Shown one piece after another: positions 53,869-62,797 of a stretch of DNA of 64,000 nucleotides. Where the stretch lies: assembly GCF_900105835.1 (NCBI RefSeq), contig NZ_LT629783.1:3618501-3682500 (forward strand), in the 5' to 3' direction. This stretch comes from Pseudomonas fragi. GTDB lineage: Bacteria; Pseudomonadota; Gammaproteobacteria; Pseudomonadales; Pseudomonadaceae. Within the stretch, counting starts at the first letter, position 1. Each line of letters begins with the position of its first letter. The notes under the pieces were generated by a model. The model was not told the DNA's origin and made no database searches. It saw nothing but the letters and a program-made list of their open reading frames with translations. The position numbers were made by a program, and so were the translations under genes.

Positions 53869-53909
53869 TGTCGGGAAGATGCCTGTGTGGGACAGGCATC
53901 AGCTGCGAT

Positions 53910-53994
53910 GTGGGAGCGGGCTTGCTCGCGATTGCATCACCGCGTTAATCCAGACGGACCGCGTGGCATGCATCGCGAGCAAGCCCGCTCACAC
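53910..53994. repeat. REPIN between yqaE-like gene and pqqM
   Basis: Left arm GTGGGAGCGGGCTTGCTCGC; the right arm has one substitution (GCTCACAC for GCTCCCAC). Confidence 0.93.
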
Positions 53995-53999
53995 AGTTT

Positions 54000-55832
54000 T
54001 TAAGGCGTCTTTGTCAGCAAGTCGCTGTAAAACAACCATTCCTGTTCCAGCGCGTGGGCCTGGTTACTGGCCTTGCGAAAGCCGTGGCGTTCGTCCGGGT
54101 AGTAATGGGCCTGGGCCGGGATGCCGTTGTATTGCAGGGCCTGGAGCATGTCGCGGGTTTGTTGCGGCACCACTACGGCGTCCAGCTCGCCCTGGAAGAA
54201 GATCACCGGCACGCTGATCTGGTTGGCATACAGCAACGGAGTGCGCGCCGCATAACGGTCAGCGTCCCGTTGCGGGTCACCAATCAACCAGTCCAGATAG
54301 TCACCTTCAAACTTGTGGGTGGCTCGCGCCAGCGCAATCGGATCGCTGACTCCGTACAGGCTGGCACCCGCCCGGAATACGTTATGGAATGCCAGCGCGC
54401 ACAAGGTGGTGTAGCCCCCTGCGCTGCCGCCACGAATAAACGCAGTGCGGGGAGCAATCAGTTCTTGCTCGGTGAGATAACTGACAACCGCGCAAGCATC
54501 TTCGACATCCGCAACGCCCCAATTCAGATGCAAGGCCTGACGATAGTCACGGCCATAGCCGGTGCTGCCGCGATAGTTGAGGTCGGCCACGGCAAAGCCG
54601 CGCTGGGTCCAGTATTGAATGCGCGGGTCGAGCATCGGGTAACAGGCTGAAGTCGGACCACCGTGGATAAAGACCAGCAGTGGCGGTTTTTTCTCGCCAT
54701 TCATCGCCGGGTAGAAAAAGCCGTGAGCATGGCCCTCGCCAGAAGGATAGCGCAGGGTTCTCGGGCGGCTGATACGTTCAGGGGGCAGCGGCGCAACGCC
54801 TCCAGCCAGTACCTCGACCTTATGGTTGGCGCGACAGATGCGGATCACGGCTGAAGGGCGTATCGGTGATGCGGCGATGCAATAGATAAAGGCCTCATCC
54901 AGTGCCAGGCTGCGAAAGTGGCTGTAGTCACCGGTGAAGTCTTCGAGGTTGCCGTCAGCTGTGCGGATGCCCAGGCGACCGAAGCCGTCTTCGGTCCAAC
55001 TGGCCAGCCAGGCTTGTTCGCCAAGCGGCACAAAGGTGGTGGTGCCCAGTTGCCAGGGGGCCGGGGCGTGATCGGCGCGCGGGCTGGGTGCGGGTACCAG
55101 GCCTTCGCCGGACTCGGCCCAGGGCTGCCAGAAACCTGCGCGGTCGGTCAGGCAATGCAGGCGGTTATCTGCGTCGAAGCGAGGCTGTTGCAGCGACTCC
55201 TCTTCAAGATCACCGGCCAGGCACTGCGCGGTATTCCAGCGTCCGGCCGTTTGGCCTTCGGCCAGCATCAGGCGGGTAGATGTCCACGGCTGGTGCGGAC
55301 GGCTCCATTCAATCCAGGCCAGGCGCTGGCCGTCGGGGCTCAGTGCCGGTGCGCCATAGAAGTCGGCACCTTCGGCCAGGATCTGACGTGCAAGCGTGTC
55401 GAGGTCGATGCTGACCAGTCGATGTTGATCGCCGGTTTCCTCGACCGCCAGCACCTGCCCGCTGGCAAACTGCACGCCACCGTAACGGCAAGTGCCCTGG
55501 GTCAGCACTTGTGGTGCCGAGCCGTCCAGGGGTTGCAGGTACAACTGTTGATCGGCTTCGTTGACGAATACCACCGCGTCATCGCTCAGGCAAAAACTGC
55601 CACCGCCATACTCGTAGACCCGGCTGCGCACGCTGAAACCAGCGGGTGTCAGGCATTGAGCCTGGCCTTCGCGCCAGTGCCAGATACGCGAGGCGGCGTC
55701 CTGGGGGCGATATTCGTTCCAGAACAGGCCCCGTGGACCGACCCGCAATTCTGCGAAATCGACTCCGGCGGCAACGGCGAGTGCAGCGCTGAAGGGTTCA
55801 GCTTTTGGCGATAAGGCGTGAGTTTCGTTCAT
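54000..55832 (-). CDS. pqqM: prolyl oligopeptidase (S9) family peptidase of the pqq cluster
   Basis: 610 residues: an N-terminal beta-propeller to about 370 and a C-terminal alpha/beta hydrolase. The catalytic triad is Ser470 (RGGSAGGY), Asp551 (FQGELDAVV) and His583 (PDERHGF). It ends the pqq run of Pseudomonas (pqqFABCDE plus this gene, named PqqM in P. fluorescens) and overlaps pqqE by 35 bp. Proteases of this type may help process PqqA, but PqqF is the better candidate and this gene is not always essential. Start ATG 55830-55832 lacks a strong site. Confidence 0.85.
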   Translation of the reverse strand: MNETHALSPKAEPFSAALAVAAGVDFAELRVGPRGLFWNEYRPQDAASRIWHWREGQAQCLTPAGFSVRSRVYEYGGGSFCLSDDAVVFVNEADQQLYLQPLDGSAPQVLTQGTCRYGGVQFASGQVLAVEETGDQHRLVSIDLDTLARQILAEGADFYGAPALSPDGQRLAWIEWSRPHQPWTSTRLMLAEGQTAGRWNTAQCLAGDLEEESLQQPRFDADNRLHCLTDRAGFWQPWAESGEGLVPAPSPRADHAPAPWQLGTTTFVPLGEQAWLASWTEDGFGRLGIRTADGNLEDFTGDYSHFRSLALDEAFIYCIAASPIRPSAVIRICRANHKVEVLAGGVAPLPPERISRPRTLRYPSGEGHAHGFFYPAMNGEKKPPLLVFIHGGPTSACYPMLDPRIQYWTQRGFAVADLNYRGSTGYGRDYRQALHLNWGVADVEDACAVVSYLTEQELIAPRTAFIRGGSAGGYTTLCALAFHNVFRAGASLYGVSDPIALARATHKFEGDYLDWLIGDPQRDADRYAARTPLLYANQISVPVIFFQGELDAVVVPQQTRDMLQALQYNGIPAQAHYYPDERHGFRKASNQAHALEQEWLFYSDLLTKTP

Positions 55833-56964
55833 TTCGGAAGGCCAATTGTTCGATGGTCTGAGTGGCGTGCTCGGCTTCTTCGCGCGCCTTGAGAATCAGG
55901 TCGTGCTGGGGCGATTTACTGCACACCGGGTCCGCATTGCTGGCGTCCCCGGTGAGCATAAAGGCCTGGCAACGGCAGCCGCCGAAGTCCTTTTCTTTCT
56001 CGTCGCACGAACGGCAGGGCTCGGGCATCCAGTCATAACCGCGAAAACGATTGAAGCCAAACGAGTCATACCAGATGTGCTGCATGCTGTGGTCGCGCAC
56101 ATTGGGGAACTCGACCGGCATTTGCCGGGCACCATGACACGGCAGGGCCGTACCGTCAGGTGTTACGGTCAAAAAGATGCTGCCCCAGCCGTTCATGCAG
56201 GCTTTTGGGCGTTCTTCGTAGTAATCCGGGGTCACGAAAATCAGCTTGCAGGGGTGGCCTTCAGCCTCAAGTTTGGCCCGGTACTCATTGGTGATGCGCT
56301 CAGCCCGCACCAGCTGCTCCTTGGTTGGCAGCAGGCCGACACGGTTGAGCTGGGCCCAGCCGTAGAACTGGCAGGTGGCCAGCTCGACAAAGTCGGCTTC
56401 AAGGGCGATGCACAGCTCGATAATGCGGTCGATCTTGTCGATATTGTGCCGGTGGGTGACGAAGTTCAGCACCATCGGATAGCCGTGGGCCTTGACGGCC
56501 CGGGCCATTTCGAGCTTTTGCGCGAAGGCTTTTTTCGAGCCGGCCAGCAGGTTGTTCACTTGCTCGTCGCTGGCCTGGAAGCTGATCTGGATATGGTCCA
56601 GCCCGGCTTTCTTGAAGTCGCTGATCTTTTGCTCGGTCAGGCCTATCCCTGAGGTGATCAGGTTGGTATAGAAGCCCAGCTTGCGTGCTTCGCCAATCAA
56701 CTCGGCCAGATCCTGGCGCACCAGCGGCTCGCCACCGGAGAAACCCAGTTGCGCTGCACCCATCTCCCGCGCCTCGCGAAATACCTTGATCCACTGTTCG
56801 GTGCTCAGTTCTTTGCCCTGCTGGGCGAAGTCCAGCGGGTTTGAGCAGTAGGGGCATTGCAGCGGGCAGCGGTAGGTCAATTCGGCGAGCAGCCACAGCG
56901 GCAGGCCAACTTCAGGTTTGGGCGGGATACGGCTGTCAGGCAAGTTCGATCCAGTGCTCTGCAC
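55798..56964 (-). CDS. pqqE: PqqA peptide cyclase, radical SAM
   Basis: 388 residues from a GTG at 56962-56964. GGAGG lies 6 nt before it, so I prefer it to an ATG at 57039 that would sit deep in pqqD. The radical SAM motif is Cys33, Cys37, Cys40 (CPLQCPYC). The auxiliary iron-sulfur cluster cysteines follow in [31 protein letters not shown] and [11 protein letters not shown]. It cross-links the conserved glutamate and tyrosine of PqqA. The gene overlaps pqqD by 29 bp and pqqM by 35 bp. Confidence 0.97.
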   Translation of the reverse strand: MQSTGSNLPDSRIPPKPEVGLPLWLLAELTYRCPLQCPYCSNPLDFAQQGKELSTEQWIKVFREAREMGAAQLGFSGGEPLVRQDLAELIGEARKLGFYTNLITSGIGLTEQKISDFKKAGLDHIQISFQASDEQVNNLLAGSKKAFAQKLEMARAVKAHGYPMVLNFVTHRHNIDKIDRIIELCIALEADFVELATCQFYGWAQLNRVGLLPTKEQLVRAERITNEYRAKLEAEGHPCKLIFVTPDYYEERPKACMNGWGSIFLTVTPDGTALPCHGARQMPVEFPNVRDHSMQHIWYDSFGFNRFRGYDWMPEPCRSCDEKEKDFGGCRCQAFMLTGDASNADPVCSKSPQHDLILKAREEAEHATQTIEQLAFRNERNSRLIAKS

Positions 56965-57211
56965 GAGCGACCTCCATAAATTGCTCGATATCTGCGCCGA
57001 GCTCGGGTACGCCGGGGAACTGTTGGTCCAGTTCGCCAATAATGGCCGCGACGTCGCGCTGGCCGTCGATCAGGCCGCCGATCAGGGCTGCGCTGTCATT
57101 GAGCTTGATCATGCCTTCGGGGTACAGCAGCACATGGCCTTTTTGCGCGGGCTCGTACTGGTAACGATAGCCGGTGCGCCAGGTCGGGATTTTGCTGCGA
57201 TCGAAGCTCAT
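56936..57211 (-). CDS. pqqD: PqqA-binding chaperone PqqD
   Basis: 91 residues, starting [20 protein letters not shown], with [20 protein letters not shown] and [17 protein letters not shown]. It binds PqqA and presents it to PqqE. Its start overlaps pqqC by ATGA. Complete. Confidence 0.96.
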   Translation of the reverse strand: MSFDRSKIPTWRTGYRYQYEPAQKGHVLLYPEGMIKLNDSAALIGGLIDGQRDVAAIIGELDQQFPGVPELGADIEQFMEVARAEHWIELA

Positions 57212-57960
57212 AGGGTGATTCCTTTATGCCAGACACGTTGGCTGGTCACGCTGTGATAGGGCGGGCGGTCCAGTTCGTAGGCCATGGTCATGGCATCGAG
57301 CATGCTCCACAGGATATCGAGCTTGAACTGGAGGATTTCCAGCATGCGCTGCTGGCCTTCATAAGTAGTGTAGTGCTGCAGGGTAATTGCCAGCCCGTGT
57401 TCCACGTCGCGTCGGGCCTGGCCCAGGCGGGTGCGGAAGTATTCATAGCCGGCCGGGTCGATCCACGGGTAATGCTGGGGCCAGCTGTCCAGGCGTGACT
57501 GGTGGATTTGCGGTGCAAACATCTCGGTCAGCGAGCTGCTGGCGGCCTCTTCCCATGTGGCGCGGCGGGCGAAGTTGACGTAAGCGTCCACGGCAAAACG
57601 AACGCCGGGCAGGACCAGCTCCTGGGAGCGCAACTGGTCCGGGTCCAGGCCCACGGCCTGGCCAAGGCGCAGCCAGGCCTCGATACCGCCGTCTTCACCG
57701 GGCGCGCCGTCGTGGTCGATCATGCGTTGAATCCACTCGCGGCGCACTTCACGGTCAGGGCAGTTGGCCAGGATCGCGGCATCTTTAAGCGGAATATTGA
57801 CCTGATAGTAGTAACGGTTGGCGACCCAGCCCTGAATCTGCTCGCGGGTGGCGCGGCCTTCGTACATTGCCACCTGGTAGGGGTGGTAGATGTGGTAATA
57901 AGCGCCTTTGGCCCGCAGGGCGGCCTCGAATTCGGCGGTGGAGAGTGGGGCTTGGGTCAT
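57208..57960 (-). CDS. pqqC: pyrroloquinoline-quinone synthase PqqC
   Basis: 250 residues, cofactorless oxidase of the TenA-like helical fold. [60 protein letters not shown] and [19 protein letters not shown] are present; conserved His and Tyr/Arg residues of the active site lie in these. It oxidises and closes AHQQ to PQQ. It is separated from pqqB by a 180-bp gap that contains a REP element. Confidence 0.97.
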   Translation of the reverse strand: MTQAPLSTAEFEAALRAKGAYYHIYHPYQVAMYEGRATREQIQGWVANRYYYQVNIPLKDAAILANCPDREVRREWIQRMIDHDGAPGEDGGIEAWLRLGQAVGLDPDQLRSQELVLPGVRFAVDAYVNFARRATWEEAASSSLTEMFAPQIHQSRLDSWPQHYPWIDPAGYEYFRTRLGQARRDVEHGLAITLQHYTTYEGQQRMLEILQFKLDILWSMLDAMTMAYELDRPPYHSVTSQRVWHKGITL

Positions 57961-57990
57961 CAGATGCCTCCGAAAATAATGTGATGCCTT

Positions 57991-58130
57991 TGTAGCAGCT
58001 GCCGAAGGCTGCGTTCGATGGCGAAGCCGTCGTAAAACCTATATCCCGGTTTTACCTGACACAACAAGGTGCCTGGCTTTACGACGGCTGCGCCGCCGAA
58101 CGCAGCCTCGTTCCTTCGGCAGCTGCTACA
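57991..58130. repeat. TGTAGCAGCTGCCGAAGGCT-type REP pair within the pqq operon
   Basis: TGTAGCAGCTGCCGAAGGCT with its inverted copy at right (TTCGGCAGCTGCTACA). A fourth repeat family, found only once here. Confidence 0.9.
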
Positions 58131-58140
58131 GATTCAGCGT

Positions 58141-59052
58141 TTACAACTCGATACTCATGCCATCAAAGGCCACTTCAACACCCCGGCGTGCCAGTTCGGC
58201 GCGCTCGGCAGAGTCTTCGTCGAGGATCGGGTTGGTGTTGTTGATGTGGATAAGTACTTTGCGCTGCTGGGGCAATTGCTCAAGCACTTCGAGCATGCCG
58301 CCGGGGCCGTTTTGCGCCAGGTGGCCCATCTCGCGGCCAGTACGGGTGCCCACGCCCCGACGCTGCATTTCGTCGTCGTCCCACATCGTGCCGTCCACCA
58401 GCAGGCAGTCGCTGCCCGCCATGATTTCCAGCAAGGGCGCGTCAACCTTGCCCAAACCCGGGGCATAGAACAGTTTGCCGCCCGTGCGCAGGTCTTCGAC
58501 GATCAGGCCGATGTTGTCGCCCGGGTGCGGGTCGAAACGGTGCGGCGAATACGGCGGTGCCGCACTGCGCAGGGGCAGCGGGCTGAAGCGCAGGTTGGGG
58601 CAGGCGGGGATGGTGAATGATCCCTCCAGCTCGATGCGGTGCCAGTTCAGGCCGCCATTCCAGTGCTTGAGCATGGTGAACAGCGGGAAACCGGTGCTCA
58701 GGTCTTCGTGGACCATGTCGGTGCACCACACATCATGGGGGCAGCCTTCGCGCAGGCTCAGCAGGCCGGTGGTGTGGTCGATCTGGCTGTCCATCAGGAT
58801 AATGGCACTGATCCCGGTATCACGCAGGGCACGACCCGGTTGCATCGGGGCGAAGTCCTGGAGTTGCGCACGGATATCGGGCGAGGTGTTGCACAGCACC
58901 CAGTTCACACCGTCGTCGGAGATCGCAATCGACGATTGGGTACGCGCCTTGGCGTTTAACGAACCATCACGAAAACCCGCGCAGTTGACGCAGTTGCAGT
59001 TCCACTGCGGGAAACCGCCGCCAGCGGAGGAACCTAGAATCTGGACAAACAT
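58141..59052 (-). CDS. pqqB: PqqB, metallo-beta-lactamase-fold hydroxylase
   Basis: 303 residues. It starts [84 protein letters not shown] and [12 protein letters not shown] are typical. It hydroxylates the tyrosine-derived ring before closure by PqqC. The ATG at 59050-59052 follows the pqqA terminator-like hairpin by 21 bp. Confidence 0.97.
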   Translation of the reverse strand: MFVQILGSSAGGGFPQWNCNCVNCAGFRDGSLNAKARTQSSIAISDDGVNWVLCNTSPDIRAQLQDFAPMQPGRALRDTGISAIILMDSQIDHTTGLLSLREGCPHDVWCTDMVHEDLSTGFPLFTMLKHWNGGLNWHRIELEGSFTIPACPNLRFSPLPLRSAAPPYSPHRFDPHPGDNIGLIVEDLRTGGKLFYAPGLGKVDAPLLEIMAGSDCLLVDGTMWDDDEMQRRGVGTRTGREMGHLAQNGPGGMLEVLEQLPQQRKVLIHINNTNPILDEDSAERAELARRGVEVAFDGMSIEL

Positions 59053-59073
59053 GGCGTGTTCTCTTGCAAATCT

Positions 59074-59106
59074 GAAAATAAAAACGCCCCGGCGAACCGA
59101 GGCGTT
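59074..59106 (-). terminator. terminator-like hairpin between pqqA and pqqB
   Basis: On the pqq-sense strand AACGCCTCGG-TTCG-CCGGGGCGTT then TTTATTTT; a UUCG tetraloop closes the stem. It probably ends most transcripts after pqqA, leaving a minority to continue into pqqB. Confidence 0.85.
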
Positions 59107-59134
59107 GGGTTGCTCTGCTCAGTGAAGACGCAGA

Positions 59135-59209
59135 TCAACGGCTAGCGAAGTACATGGTGACTTCAAAGCCAATACGCAGGTCGGTGTAAGCAGGTTTAGT
59201 CCAAGCCAT
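59135..59209 (-). CDS. pqqA: PQQ precursor peptide PqqA
   Basis: Only 24 residues, so easily missed: MAWTKPAYTDLRIG...TMYFASR, stop at 59135-59137. The conserved glutamate and tyrosine (Glu16 and Tyr20, in EVTMY) are the two residues cross-linked by PqqE to make PQQ. AAGGAG lies about 8 nt before the ATG. pqqF lies on the same strand upstream. Followed by a terminator-like hairpin, then pqqB. Confidence 0.97.
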   Translation of the reverse strand: MAWTKPAYTDLRIGFEVTMYFASR

Positions 59210-59361
59210 AACGTGACTCCTTCAGCGGGTGGGTGAGTGGTGTCTCTTAATTAGTCCAGCTCCCGGAGGAGATGTTCAAACGCTTAGGTGGCTATGTTAC
59301 TAAATTTGACGCTTTTTGAACGCCCGAAGTCGAAGAAAGCTCATTGCACGGTTGGTAACGA

Positions 59362-61791
59362 TCAGCTTCTCCCGGGATAAAACGTTTCAGTTGGCGGGCT
59401 TGTGGCCACACACAACCAGCGGCTGTCGGCCTGGCTGATTTGCCGTGCAGCCTTGAGTGTAGTGCCTTGGTCCAGCGCCATAAGGGCGGGATAGAGGGCT
59501 GTGAGGTAATCCGACGGGTGGCCGGCCAACGTGGCTTGCCACAGCAATTCACTGGCTTGAGACACGCCCAGGGCCTCGATCGAGAATTGTTGTGCCAGGG
59601 CAGCGCGGGCCTGGGTGAAAGATATTTCATCCAGCTCCGACACCAGGTCTGGCAAATGCGCGAGGAAATCCTGAATGTGTTCGAAGATTTGCGTCGTTGA
59701 AGTGTGGGGTGATTGCACACCCAATAGCAGGCCGGTTTGACCGTTGATTTGGCGCAGACCGCTGAACACCGCGTAGCCCAGTTGCAGTTCAACCCGCAGG
59801 CGTTGATAGAACGGGGTTTGCGCAATGTGGGCGAGCAGGCGCCAGGCCGCTTCGTCGGCCAGTGTTGCCTCGGGAGCCGGGCAAAACAGGAGCAATGCGT
59901 GTTCGCTGGAGTCGCAAGGCTCGGTGTACCACTGGCTTTGGGCCGGGAGCCGGGTTTGCTGGGCCAGTTGTGCGTCCGCGGTGCCGGGTACCTTGTTCAG
60001 AACGGGGGTGATCAGGGCCTGGGTGGCGCCGGGCAAACCCACTGCCAAACCGTCCCAGCGAGCATTGGCCCAGTCGTGTGGCAGGGTTGCTTCCTCCACC
60101 GGCTGGACCAGTTCAGGCAGGCGCTTGAGCAGTTGGCGAATCGGCATCAATGTAGCGTCAGCTGGCGGGGTGGACGGCTCGACGGGAGCGCTGAGTGTGC
60201 GCAAGGCCTGCTCTAGAATCGCGGGCATCGGCGCGTGGTAGCCGTGCATTTTCAGCAGCCAGTCATTGCCCAGTGCGTTGAGTGACAGCTCGACGCCGGC
60301 ATGGCGAGCATCCAGGATCAGTGCACGCAGGCTGTTTTCCAGTGCAGGCAGCGGATTGTTTGCAGGCTTTGCGGGGAAACGCCAACGCAGGTAAACCGCG
60401 GCTTCGCCGCCCAGGCTTGGCAGCGCGGTGCTAAAACGCATCGCTGAAAGGTCGCGACGGCTGCGCAAGCGGTCCTGGGCAAAGGTGCGCAAACCTCGGT
60501 GAGCGCTGGTTTGCCCACGAATCAGGCCGGCACTGGCGGGCTCCTTCGGCGGTTGCAGAAACGGGTTGGGCGCAGGCAGTTGCCAGACATGTTGCGATGG
60601 CTGCAACGCCTCTGGCTGCAGCTGTGCAAGCACGGTCTTGAGGGTTGTTACACCTTGATCCGACAAGCCGGGTACATATTGCTTACAGTCACTTCGAGCC
60701 AGCTCCAGAGCGCTGCAGGTATCTTGCTGACGTTGCTGCAGCAGGCGCAATTCCTCGCGTAGCGCCGGCCAATCCTGCTGTGCCCGAAAAAACCCCAGCC
60801 AGTCATGGAAGGTGTCGCTGATGAGTGTGGCGTGCGGGGCAATATCAGTGGCTGCGGTGAACTCAACGTGCAGCAGTGCCTGGCCGTTGAAGTGGTAGAG
60901 CGGCGTGGCCTTGAGAGTGTCAATCAGCTGCTGCTGGCTTAACTGTGCGTACAGGCCACCGGCTTTGTCGGCATTGATCCAGTGGCACAGGAATTCCAGC
61001 GCCTTTTCAGACTCTGCTGGCAAATGTTCCAGGGCAAACACCAGGCTCAGGCGCGGGCCGTCGATATGTTGATAGTGCTGCTGGCCGGTCATCAAGGCAG
61101 GCGCATCGGCTTGGGGCACGGCTTTGCCGGGGCGTAACACCGCGCTGCAGTGCTCGGCCAGGGTGATCAGCTCAGAGGGGGCTGACGGGCCGCTCAGGCT
61201 TAAGGTCATTTGCCCGGCCTGATAGAACCTTTGGTAGAAATCTTTCAGGGCTTGCTGAAAATTCGCCCGCGGTACGGGCAGGCTGTAACGGTTGCCGGCA
61301 TGGAATGCCCGAATCGGATGGGTCGGGTTCAATGCCTGGAACAGTTTGATCTCGCGCTGCGCCAAAGGCTCACGGGCCCAGGCGATAAATTCGGCGTGCA
61401 GCACTTCACGTTCACGCAGTTGGTCAGCCAGGTTCATGCGCGGGTGGGCGAGCATGTCGCACAAGCGCTCAAGGCCGCCTGCAAAGACGCCCGGTGGCAG
61501 TTCGAAAAAGAAGTCGGTATGGCGCTCGCAGGTTTTCGCATTTACCTGCCCGCCGTGGCGCTGCACCCAGGCCATCAGGTTGTCTGCCGCCGCAAAGCGT
61601 TCAGTGCCCAGAAACAGCAAGTGTTCCAGGAAGTGCGCGAGGCCGGGCCAGGCAGCGGGCACGTCGTGGCTGCCTGCGGCGACCCGTAGAACGGCCGCGC
61701 AGCGCTTGAGGCGCGGCTCATGGCGCACGCAGAGGGTCAGACCGTTTTCAAGCGTCAGACGTTGGGTGTGAGGGTGATTCAGCGCAGGCAT
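59362..61791 (-). CDS. pqqF: PqqF, M16 family zinc peptidase
   Basis: 809 residues. The inverted zinc motif HFLEH is His53, Glu56, His57, with the downstream conserved glutamate region NAKTCERHTDFFFELPP, as in the insulysin family. The C-terminal half is a second, inactive M16 fold (SIEALGVSQASELLWQ). It is thought to cut the cross-linked PqqA to release the PQQ backbone. ATG 61789-61791 has GGAAG 5 nt upstream; a GTG two codons earlier is also in frame. Place upstream of pqqA is typical of Pseudomonas. Confidence 0.95.
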   Translation of the reverse strand: MPALNHPHTQRLTLENGLTLCVRHEPRLKRCAAVLRVAAGSHDVPAAWPGLAHFLEHLLFLGTERFAAADNLMAWVQRHGGQVNAKTCERHTDFFFELPPGVFAGGLERLCDMLAHPRMNLADQLREREVLHAEFIAWAREPLAQREIKLFQALNPTHPIRAFHAGNRYSLPVPRANFQQALKDFYQRFYQAGQMTLSLSGPSAPSELITLAEHCSAVLRPGKAVPQADAPALMTGQQHYQHIDGPRLSLVFALEHLPAESEKALEFLCHWINADKAGGLYAQLSQQQLIDTLKATPLYHFNGQALLHVEFTAATDIAPHATLISDTFHDWLGFFRAQQDWPALREELRLLQQRQQDTCSALELARSDCKQYVPGLSDQGVTTLKTVLAQLQPEALQPSQHVWQLPAPNPFLQPPKEPASAGLIRGQTSAHRGLRTFAQDRLRSRRDLSAMRFSTALPSLGGEAAVYLRWRFPAKPANNPLPALENSLRALILDARHAGVELSLNALGNDWLLKMHGYHAPMPAILEQALRTLSAPVEPSTPPADATLMPIRQLLKRLPELVQPVEEATLPHDWANARWDGLAVGLPGATQALITPVLNKVPGTADAQLAQQTRLPAQSQWYTEPCDSSEHALLLFCPAPEATLADEAAWRLLAHIAQTPFYQRLRVELQLGYAVFSGLRQINGQTGLLLGVQSPHTSTTQIFEHIQDFLAHLPDLVSELDEISFTQARAALAQQFSIEALGVSQASELLWQATLAGHPSDYLTALYPALMALDQGTTLKAARQISQADSRWLCVATSPPTETFYPGRS

Positions 61792-61830
61792 GGGCACTTC
61801 CGGAAGAGAGAAGCGCTCATGCTAGCGGAT

Positions 61831-62625
61831 TTAACGCTTGCTCAGCTCGCCATATAGCTCGGGGCGACGGTCTGCGAGGTAGAAATTGCCGGTTTTGGCA
61901 TCAGCCAGCTGTTGGCGTTGCAGCGTTGCAACCAGCAGGGTCTCGTCCTGGCCGGCCAACGCAATCTGCTTGCCGTTGGGTGCAGCGATGCTGCTTTGGC
62001 CGCAGTAATGGATCTCGTCTTCATGGCCACAGTAGTTGGCATAGGCCACATAGCACTGATTTTCGAAGGCGCGGCAACGCACGGTGACATCAGCGATAAA
62101 GTCGTAGGGCGCCATGTTGGCGGTGGGCACCACAATCACTTCAGCTCCGGCGAGGGCCAGCCGGCGGGTGTTTTCCGGGAATTCGAGGTCGTAGCAGATC
62201 AGCAGCCCGAGCTTCCAGCCATTGAGTTCAATGACCGGGAATGAGTCGGGGCCTTTGCTGAACATCGAATGATCAAGTTCGCCGAACAGGTGGGTTTTGC
62301 GGTAGTTGCACAGGCTTTGGCCGTGGCCGTCGATCAACTGTGCACTGTTGTAGATATGCCCGTCTGCACCGCGCTCGGGGTAGCCGTAGACGATGGCCAT
62401 GCCAGTGGCTTTGGCCAGTTGGGCAATCTGCTGTGCGGCGTCGCCGTCGTGGGCTTGTGCGAGTTCGGCTACGGCCTGGGCGCCGATGTTGTAGCCGGTC
62501 AGGAACATTTCGGGTAGCACCAGCAGGTCGATGCCTTCGGCTTGTCGGGCGATGTCACGCAAGCGTTGCAGATTGCCCGCAACATCCAATGGCAGAGGCC
62601 GGCATTGGTAAAGGGCGACGCGCAT
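61831..62625 (-). CDS. davA: 5-aminovaleramide amidohydrolase (delta-aminovaleramidase)
   Basis: 264 residues, nitrilase/CN-hydrolase fold. Catalytic triad: Glu39 (LLVLPEMFLTGYN), Lys110 (NYRKTHLF), Cys144 (LLICYDLEFPE). It converts 5-aminovaleramide to 5-aminovalerate in lysine breakdown, the step after DavB, whose gene lies just upstream. The order pqqF-davA-davB is kept in P. putida. ATG 62623-62625 has AGGAG 6 nt upstream; the frame beyond it has no site. Confidence 0.92.
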   Translation of the reverse strand: MRVALYQCRPLPLDVAGNLQRLRDIARQAEGIDLLVLPEMFLTGYNIGAQAVAELAQAHDGDAAQQIAQLAKATGMAIVYGYPERGADGHIYNSAQLIDGHGQSLCNYRKTHLFGELDHSMFSKGPDSFPVIELNGWKLGLLICYDLEFPENTRRLALAGAEVIVVPTANMAPYDFIADVTVRCRAFENQCYVAYANYCGHEDEIHYCGQSSIAAPNGKQIALAGQDETLLVATLQRQQLADAKTGNFYLADRRPELYGELSKR

Positions 62626-62689
62626 GGGGTTCTCCTGGTGTTGACTGTTTGTGTGGCAGGCTGTGAACTCTGCTGGCAACGCATTGCCT

Positions 62690-62774
62690 GTGGGAGCTGG
62701 CTTGCCTGCGATGCAGGCGACGCGGTCTGTCAGATAAACCTCAGCGCTACCATCGCGAGCAAGCCCGCTCCCAC
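62690..62774. repeat. REPIN between davB and davA
   Basis: A diverged left arm (GTGGGAGCTGGCTTGCCTGC) and a regular right arm (GCGAGCAAGCCCGCTCCCAC). It interrupts what is otherwise a lysine catabolism pair. Confidence 0.92.
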
Positions 62775-62797
62775 TGGAATTAATTCACCCTCCGGCG

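Noticed and set aside
56965..57039. ATG at 57039 as the pqqE start
   Set aside because: It would place 25 extra residues inside pqqD with no ribosome site; the GTG at 56964 has GGAGG at 6 nt.
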